NCBI GenBank assembly: GCA_947502495.1
Contig: CANNAC010000003.1
Span: forward strand, 124,001-188,000
Length of the DNA: 64,000 nt
From: an uncultured Flavobacteriaceae bacterium
Lineage (GTDB): Bacteria; Bacteroidota; Bacteroidia; Flavobacteriales; Flavobacteriaceae
Reading direction: 5' to 3'
Part shown: piece by piece, positions 58,651-64,000 of the stretch
Layout: each line of letters begins with the position of its first letter
Position numbering within the stretch: position 1 is the stretch's first letter
Made by a program: the position numbers and the translations under genes
Notes under the pieces: generated by a model
The model's database searches: none
Seen by the model: only the letters and a program-made list of their open reading frames with translations
Told to the model about the DNA's origin: nothing

Positions 58651-58690
58651 AGTATTTCTATTTAAACCTCTAGAAAATAGGTTTATAAAG

Positions 58691-58743
58691 CGTTTAACTA
58701 AATGTTTTTACCATTCATCTATACTTAAAATTGCACTTATCGA
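58691..58743 (+). promoter_or_regulatory. Candidate LytTR-regulator site 3
   Basis: CGTTTAACTA (58691), CATTCATCTA (58712) and CACTTATCGA (58734) start 21 and 22 bp apart. The last ends at 58743, exactly 30 bp before the -7 box TAGTTTTG (58773-58780) of the CAP-domain gene. Confidence 0.65.
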
Positions 58744-58802
58744 AAAGTATAAAACCTAGCGCTCTTTACATATAGTTTTGTCATCAAATTAAACCAAACC
58801 CG

Positions 58803-59297
58803 ATGAAAAAATTAGTAACTACCACAGCAATCGTATTCAGTATCTTTTTAATGTCTTGTTCCGTATCGGAAGAAGGTAACACTGCAACACAGAATGCTTC
58901 CGAAATTATAGACATAGAGTACGCACAACTAGATTATGAAATAGCAGAACTAATTAATGCACATCGAATTTCTATAGGCCTTCAAGCTTTAAATATTTTA
59001 AATCATGCTTCGGCTGAAGCAATTTCACACAACCAGTATATGGTCAATCAAGGCGTGCTAAGTCATGATCATTTTAATGAGCGTTCTCAAAACTTAAAAG
59101 AAGTAGTGCATGCAAAACAAGTATCCGAAAATGTTGGATATGGTTATTCATCGGCACAATCTTTAGTGAATGCTTGGTTAAATAGTGAAGGTCATAGACA
59201 AGCAATAGAAAACCCAATATATACAGATTTTGGTATCTCTTCAAAGAAAGATGCTATAGGAAGTGATTATGTCACTAACATTTTTGTAAAGCTTTAA
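58803..59297 (+). CDS. CAP/SCP-domain secreted lipoprotein
   Basis: A 164-residue protein with a lipobox (FLMSCSVSEE) and a CAP (SCP/PR1-like) domain: AELINAHRISIGLQALNILN, SHDHFNERSQNL, VSENVGYGYS and AWLNSEGHRQAI, which contain the conserved His/Glu residues. Its role is unknown; CAP proteins are secreted and often of adhesive or hydrolytic type. It follows regulatory site 3, so it is a likely target of the LytTR regulator. Monocistronic, with site 4 directly after its stop. Confidence 0.9.
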   Translation: MKKLVTTTAIVFSIFLMSCSVSEEGNTATQNASEIIDIEYAQLDYEIAELINAHRISIGLQALNILNHASAEAISHNQYMVNQGVLSHDHFNERSQNLKEVVHAKQVSENVGYGYSSAQSLVNAWLNSEGHRQAIENPIYTDFGISSKKDAIGSDYVTNIFVKL

Positions 59298-59298
59298 T

Positions 59299-59350
59299 AG
59301 CTTATCTACATATTTTTACCATTCGTCTACACTTAAATCGCACTAAACGA
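59299..59350 (+). promoter_or_regulatory. Candidate LytTR-regulator site 4
   Basis: AGCTTATCTA (59299), CATTCGTCTA (59320) and CACTAAACGA (59341) start exactly 21 bp apart. The last ends at 59350, 30 bp before the -7 box TAATTTTG (59380-59387) of the T9SS gene. The first half-site begins one base after the previous gene's stop. Confidence 0.65.
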
Positions 59351-59413
59351 AAAACATATTTTAAGGCAAGTTATACTCGTAATTTTGTCTTGTAAATAAG
59401 AAATAAACAAATC

Positions 59414-62014
59414 ATGACAACAACATTACACGATATTAAAAATCAAATAGTAGTATTATTCGTATTGCTTTTTAGCTTTTCTAGCCAAGCACAGAATATT
59501 CCTTTTAATTGTGACTATAGCGCATACCTTTTTCAGTATAACGATGTGTATGCAATTGATTTAGCATCTGGTAATTCTTACCTTGCCGCTTCCGATATTA
59601 CAGCAGGAAACATAAACGCAACCGCATACAATCCTGCAGATGGTTATATTTGGGGATATTTAAGCACGCCTTCTCAAACTATTGTTAGAATCGGAAAAGA
59701 TTTTCAAACCACCTCTTTTAACGTTCCAGAATTAACAAACGGTAATAAATATGTTGGAGATGTTAGTCCGGAAGGAATTTATTATTTAAAAGCAGGCGGA
59801 ACAAGCTACTTTAAAATAGATTTAGATCCTAGCTCAACAACCTATACGCAATACTTATCTACAGAATCTTTATCGCAAAATATTAGCATTCATGATTGGG
59901 CTTTTAATGCGGTAGATGGTAATTTGTATGCCGTAGAAAAAAACACTAATATATTATATAGAATTGACCCAATAACAAGTGCTGTAGTAGCCTTAGGAGA
60001 AGTGCCAATTTTATCTGGATTAAATTATACTTACGGTGCCGTTTATTTTGATGGTGACGGACGTTTTTATGTATCTGCCAACCAAACAGGAACCATATAC
60101 ATGATTCAAAGTGTACAAGATTTAAATCCAACATCTACCATGGACGCTAACTTATTTGCATTTGGCCCTTCAAGTGCTAGTAATGATGGAGCGCGTTGCC
60201 CAACAGCACCTGTTGCGCAAGAGATTTGTGATAACGGTATTGATGATGATGGTGATGGTTTAATAGATTGCGAAGATCCTTCCTGTTCTGGTTTTGGTAG
60301 TTGTGACGAAATTGCGGCGCCAACCACTGCTAATGATGGAGGTTTAGAAAGTAATGGAAGATTATCGGAAGCAATCAACAAACGTAACTTTAATCGTGCA
60401 AAAAAGAGCTACAAATTCGATCAAAAGTCTGCAAGACGTATAACGAAAAGTAAAGACGATTTTTCCTACAGAACAGCGAATAGCTTTCAATTGCAAGATT
60501 TTGTACCCCTAACAACTATTAATGAAGATTATGCTATAGATTCTACACCTACAGATCTTTTGAATATTACCAATGCCACAGAAGTGTATGCTGTAGATTA
60601 CATGCGAAATGATGCTTCTATTGCTTCTATTTTAGCTTTAAAAACAGAAAATGGGGTATATGAACACACCAAATATATTTGCGACAGATTATTAGGAGCA
60701 GAATTGATTTCGGTATCTACTATAGATATTAATGACCAAGCATTTATAAAGTCCATTATTAAAAATGCCGATGGTTCTTATGAATATGTATTGAGTTTGT
60801 CTGCTAAAGTAGCTAATAACGACGCTAATTTTGAAGTAGAATCCCACTGGAATTTAGATGTATACGAAGCAGATGTAACCTTTTATAACTTTCAAATCTG
60901 GTCAGACTCTATAGATGATTTATACAGCCTTGCTCAAGAAGTGTTAAATTTATTAGATGTTGTTAAACCAATTTCAAATTATAATTTATCAACGCCTCCA
61001 ACGGTTTTTGTAAGAAAAGGAAAATATAACAATGGCGCTTTAGACCTTCAAATTATTAATACCAATGCAACAGAAAATGTAACCTTCGATTCTGGATTTA
61101 GAGAAACAGAAACTAGTGATTTTAACTACACATCTTCTAACCTAGACTTAAACGAAAACTACATTACAGATATTCAAGTTCCAACGGGAAAATTGTTTGA
61201 CGTAGGATTTAGAATAGGAGATGGAATACACACACCAGACGATTTGTTTATGTCGGATGGTCCTTGGGGAATCGATGATTCGCAAGCAGGTACCGTGGTA
61301 ACGAACTACGCTATCTCTCCTAACAACAATGATTTTGATGTAGCAGATTTTCCTATAGAAAGAAACCTATCGTTAAGCGCAATGACAAGTACTTATTTTG
61401 CGGCTTACAGAGCATTAACGCCACGTTTTAAAGCCGTAGACTTAACAGACTATAATAACTTTAAGTTACACGCAAAAGGAACTGGAAATTTAGAAATTAC
61501 TTTTGTAAAACAAAGTATTACCAATTGGGAAGAGCAATACAAAACAAACATTACGTTAACAGAAAACTTTCAAAACTTTGAAATACCATTTTCAGAATTT
61601 AGATCTTCATTAAACGAAGACTTGGTATTAGATGATATGGTAACTATAGTCTTTACAATGGTTAGTGAAGATGGTAGACGAACATCAAAAGAAATGCAAT
61701 TGCAAGATGTACGTTTCTCTACAGGAAATACTTTATCCGTAACCAATATAGAAACAGAAGCGAGTGTACTTGCAGTATATCCAAATCCGATGCTTTCAAA
61801 AGCAAACATACACTTTACAGCAAACCAAACCGAAACGATTCATTTAACCATCTACAACCAATTAGGTAAAGTAGTATATACAACAACTGCAAAAGCGCAA
61901 CCTGGTAAAAACCAAATAGCAATAAGCAGACAGCATTTAAGTACAGGTTTATATATCTGTAAATTATCAGGCACACAAATCCATTATAATCCCTTGAAGT
62001 TACTTGTTAAGTAA
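59414..62014 (+). CDS. Large T9SS-exported surface protein with beta-propeller-like N-terminal domain
   Basis: An 866-residue protein. A signal peptide (ends SSQAQN) precedes a ~240-residue beta-propeller-like region (DUF6923 type; YAIDLASGNSYLAASDI, YNPADGYIWGYLS, NAVDGNLYAVEKNTNILYRI). A calcium-type linker CDNGIDDDGDGLIDCEDPSC follows, then a long middle part rich in beta strands, a jelly-roll-like domain (LTDYNNFKLHAKGTGNLEIT) and a type A sorting domain (VYPNPMLSKANIHFTANQTE). No catalytic motif is visible. It is controlled from regulatory site 4, hence a likely surface output of the phosphorelay. Confidence 0.88.
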   Translation: MTTTLHDIKNQIVVLFVLLFSFSSQAQNIPFNCDYSAYLFQYNDVYAIDLASGNSYLAASDITAGNINATAYNPADGYIWGYLSTPSQTIVRIGKDFQTTSFNVPELTNGNKYVGDVSPEGIYYLKAGGTSYFKIDLDPSSTTYTQYLSTESLSQNISIHDWAFNAVDGNLYAVEKNTNILYRIDPITSAVVALGEVPILSGLNYTYGAVYFDGDGRFYVSANQTGTIYMIQSVQDLNPTSTMDANLFAFGPSSASNDGARCPTAPVAQEICDNGIDDDGDGLIDCEDPSCSGFGSCDEIAAPTTANDGGLESNGRLSEAINKRNFNRAKKSYKFDQKSARRITKSKDDFSYRTANSFQLQDFVPLTTINEDYAIDSTPTDLLNITNATEVYAVDYMRNDASIASILALKTENGVYEHTKYICDRLLGAELISVSTIDINDQAFIKSIIKNADGSYEYVLSLSAKVANNDANFEVESHWNLDVYEADVTFYNFQIWSDSIDDLYSLAQEVLNLLDVVKPISNYNLSTPPTVFVRKGKYNNGALDLQIINTNATENVTFDSGFRETETSDFNYTSSNLDLNENYITDIQVPTGKLFDVGFRIGDGIHTPDDLFMSDGPWGIDDSQAGTVVTNYAISPNNNDFDVADFPIERNLSLSAMTSTYFAAYRALTPRFKAVDLTDYNNFKLHAKGTGNLEITFVKQSITNWEEQYKTNITLTENFQNFEIPFSEFRSSLNEDLVLDDMVTIVFTMVSEDGRRTSKEMQLQDVRFSTGNTLSVTNIETEASVLAVYPNPMLSKANIHFTANQTETIHLTIYNQLGKVVYTTTAKAQPGKNQIAISRQHLSTGLYICKLSGTQIHYNPLKLLVK

Positions 62015-62043
62015 CACTAATTATTTATTTTTTTGATGTTGGT

Positions 62044-62120
62044 GTAGAAACCTAAAAACTAATAATAGCTTATAAGTTGGTTTCTACTAAAGGCAAGAGT
62101 TTAAACTCTTGCCTTTTTTT
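62044..62120 (+). terminator. Inverted repeat plus terminator after the T9SS gene
   Basis: GTAGAAACC (62044-62052) pairs with GGTTTCTAC (62079-62087), with a 26-bp loop containing CTTATAAG. It is followed at once by AGGCAAGAGTTT (62091-62102) / AAACTCTTGCCT (62103-62114) and a T-run, a strong terminator. Confidence 0.8.
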
Positions 62121-62149
62121 TTGAGTTGTTTTGATGTGTACGGAAGTAT

Positions 62150-62554
62150 CTATTGATTTTGGGTCATATTTTCAACAAGATCAATTACTGTTTTTCTGGT
62201 TACAGGTTTTATAATAAAATCGGTTATAAGTTCGTATTCTTTTGCCTTTTGGAAATCCACAGGGTCAATAGAGGAACTCACTAGATATAATGTGATTTTT
62301 TTTGAAACCGTCATGGTTGTAAATTCATCTAGAAATTGCCATCCATCCATGATTGGCATATTTATATCCAATAAAATAAGCTCAGGAATATGTTTTCCAG
62401 ATGCTATTGTTTGTGTTAAACCTTCAATTGCTTCTTCCCCATTATTGTAAACTGTGAAGTTTTCACAAACATCAGACAGTTTAAAAATTCTTTTAATAGC
62501 AAAAATAAAAACGGGGTCATCGTCAATTAAACAGACGGAATTAATTTGCTTCAT
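62150..62554 (-). CDS. CheY-like response regulator
   Basis: A 134-residue single receiver: DDDPVFIFAIKRI acidic pair, phospho-Asp in LILLDINMPIMDGWQF, Lys in DFIIKPVTRKTV. It overlaps the histidine kinase upstream of it on the minus strand by 14 bp, so they are a cognate pair. It converges on the T9SS gene. Confidence 0.92.
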   Translation of the reverse strand: MKQINSVCLIDDDPVFIFAIKRIFKLSDVCENFTVYNNGEEAIEGLTQTIASGKHIPELILLDINMPIMDGWQFLDEFTTMTVSKKITLYLVSSSIDPVDFQKAKEYELITDFIIKPVTRKTVIDLVENMTQNQ

Positions 62555-64000
62555 ATCTTAAATATATTGAGAATGTTGTACCATCATTAACTTTACTAGC
62601 AACTTCTACTTTACCGTCCATGGCATCAATTTGATTTTTTGTAATGTAAAGACCTAAACCTCTAGCATCTTCATGTTGATGAAATGTTTTATATAAACCG
62701 AAAATTTTATCTTTATGTAAGTCTAAATTAATACCAAGACCATTGTCTTCAATATTAATTTTTACATAATTATTAATTTTCTCTGCATTAATATTTATTA
62801 CAGGAATACTATCTTCTTTTTTATATTTAATAGCATTCGATAAAAAGTTTAATAAAATACTATCTAAATATGCAGGAACAGCTAGTACTTCTATTTTATT
62901 ATTAATATCAATATTTATTTTAGCATTGGTATCTAGTATTTCTGCTCTAAAAGTTCCTAATGCATTATTCGTGAAATCTAATAAATTATTACTTTCTAAT
63001 TCTTGTTTTTCTTTTGTGTTAATATCTGCTACTTCATTTAAATTTTGAATCGTTTCACTTAATTTGTTTACGGCTTCACTTATTAAAGGAAAAAACTCGT
63101 TTTTAGTAGATTCTGGGATCTCTTCTTGCATTAATTCTAATAGCATTTCTAAATTACCAGAATGAGATCTTAAATTATGAGATACTATATGTGCAAAATT
63201 TTGAAGTCTTGTGTTTTGACTTTTTGTGGTTTGCAATAGGTATTCAATTTTTTTATTTATCGCTTTACTTTTCGTTATATCAATAATAGTAGATATAAAA
63301 TGCAGGGGTTTGTTTGCATCATCTCTAACTATAGAAACAGATAGTAAACAGTAAATGATAGACCCATCTTTTTTTAGATACCTTTTTTCACATTCAAAAC
63401 TATCCTTTTCACGATTAATCATTTCCTTAATGTGTATTGGTATAATGTTGATGTCCTGCGGATGAGAGAGTTTATTTACATACGTATGCATTAGCTCCTT
63501 TTTGGTATAACCTAAGTAGCTACAGAAATTTTTATTTAAATCTATAATTTGACCTTCCAATCCTACTAATGCCATGCCATTTGGCGCATTCTCTATGGTT
63601 GTGCGTATTAATTTTTCCTTGTACTCTAGTTCTTTAAAAGTGTTTGTTTTTTCAGTAATATCTTGAAAAACACCAAGTATTTTAACCACTTTATTGTTTT
63701 TTAAAATAGGAAAACCAATAGATCGTACCCATTTTAAATTGTTTTTAGCAGTCCGTATTAATAATTCGGCGTCAAACTCTTCTCCATTATTTACTGCGTT
63801 ATTAAATAGCACAGTTATTAAATCTCTATACTTTCCTTCTTCGTAAAAATGTATAGCTTCTTCCACATTTGGCGAATAATCATCTTCTACCTCATGGATG
63901 GATCTTGTCATAGCACTCCAAGTTATTTCCATGGTTTTTAAATCTACTTCCCAGGATCCAATTGCAAGGGATTGTTGTATGGTATCTAAAAAAGAATTTG
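62541..64000 (-). CDS. PAS-domain histidine kinase, 5' end outside window
   Basis: The frame is open through the window edge; the ATG at 63932 is internal, because the residues before it (SLAIGSWEVDLKT) continue a normal PAS strand. Two PAS domains are visible (the first to about 63640, with WVRSIGFPILKNNKVVKILG; the second ENAPNGMALVGLEGQIIDLN, LGYTKKELMHTYVNKLSHPQ). A HisKA-like box (FAHIVSHNLRSHSGNLEML) follows, then an ATPase (LLNFLSNAIKYKK, IEDNGLGINLDLHK, GLGLYITKNQID). The HisKA resembles the HWE-like SHNLRS variant. It pairs with the receiver at 62150. Confidence 0.9.
   Translation of the reverse strand, partial: NSFLDTIQQSLAIGSWEVDLKTMEITWSAMTRSIHEVEDDYSPNVEEAIHFYEEGKYRDLITVLFNNAVNNGEEFDAELLIRTAKNNLKWVRSIGFPILKNNKVVKILGVFQDITEKTNTFKELEYKEKLIRTTIENAPNGMALVGLEGQIIDLNKNFCSYLGYTKKELMHTYVNKLSHPQDINIIPIHIKEMINREKDSFECEKRYLKKDGSIIYCLLSVSIVRDDANKPLHFISTIIDITKSKAINKKIEYLLQTTKSQNTRLQNFAHIVSHNLRSHSGNLEMLLELMQEEIPESTKNEFFPLISEAVNKLSETIQNLNEVADINTKEKQELESNNLLDFTNNALGTFRAEILDTNAKINIDINNKIEVLAVPAYLDSILLNFLSNAIKYKKEDSIPVININAEKINNYVKINIEDNGLGINLDLHKDKIFGLYKTFHQHEDARGLGLYITKNQIDAMDGKVEVASKVNDGTTFSIYLRYEAN

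Noticed and set aside
63930-63932. ATG at 63932 as the kinase start
   Set aside because: The frame stays open to the window edge and the upstream residues continue the PAS domain, so the gene is cut by the window.

Overview
The window is AT-rich chromosomal DNA from a member of the Bacteroidota, most likely a marine Flavobacteriaceae. The evidence is the TAnnTTTG-type -7 promoter boxes, type IX secretion (T9SS) C-terminal sorting domains on three secreted proteins, a GLPGLI protein paired with a TonB-type outer-membrane protein, and many dispersed palindromic repeats between genes. The genus cannot be fixed from sequence reading alone. No CRISPR array, rRNA, prophage or classical insertion sequence is visible; the only transposase-like gene is a REP-associated (RAYT-type) one.

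Layout. 0-5.4 kb: small secreted protein, GLPGLI protein, TonB-type beta-barrel, and a 3-oxoacid CoA-transferase pair split by a palindromic repeat. 5.4-14.4 kb: a gene-poor stretch, a fused oligopeptide ABC ATPase, a large T9SS metalloprotease, a 3'-5' exonuclease, a serine hydrolase, a DNA repair methyltransferase and a CNNM-type membrane protein. 14.4-28.4 kb: a haem biosynthesis cluster (hemB, hemF, hemE, fused hemC-hemD, hemA, then divergently an AraC regulator, hemH and hemJ). Into it are set a membrane-anchored SF2 helicase and a RAYT transposase reading in frame into hemF. 28.5-37.9 kb: a histidine kinase, a crotonase, two tandem secreted paralogues plus the stub of a third, an AraC regulator, a plsC/acyl-ACP desaturase/HD operon, a bacilliredoxin and a TerB-DnaJ protein. 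37.8-47.9 kb: metal homeostasis, with a DtxR-led manganese/zinc/iron ABC operon and a feoA-feoB operon that includes a 43-residue FeoB-associated protein. 48-51.5 kb: T9SS aminopeptidase, RseP protease, tRNA-Asn.

51.5-62 kb holds the most interesting system. A seven-gene operon encodes a CheY-like receiver, an H-NOX haem-NO sensor, a multi-PAS histidine kinase, a FIST-domain protein (the NosP architecture, a second class of NO-sensing haem protein), a second histidine kinase, an Hpt phosphotransfer protein and a LytTR-type DNA-binding response regulator. Four promoters in the same region carry one recurring motif, ACCATTCGTCTACACTTA-like, built of 10-bp half-sites spaced 21-22 bp apart. In three of the four promoters (the operon, a CAP-domain lipoprotein and a T9SS surface protein) the last half-site ends exactly 30 bp upstream of the -7 box. 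The motif resembles known LytTR/AlgR sites, so I infer a self-contained NO-responsive phosphorelay with its local regulon. The window ends in another receiver/PAS-kinase pair on the minus strand, cut by the edge.

A second theme is repeat-driven recoding. Short dispersed palindromes lie inside or at the ends of several reading frames (RAYT-HemF junction, the C-terminus of a GNAT enzyme, the N-termini of a metal ABC ATPase, an outer-membrane protein and possibly an EI24-family protein).
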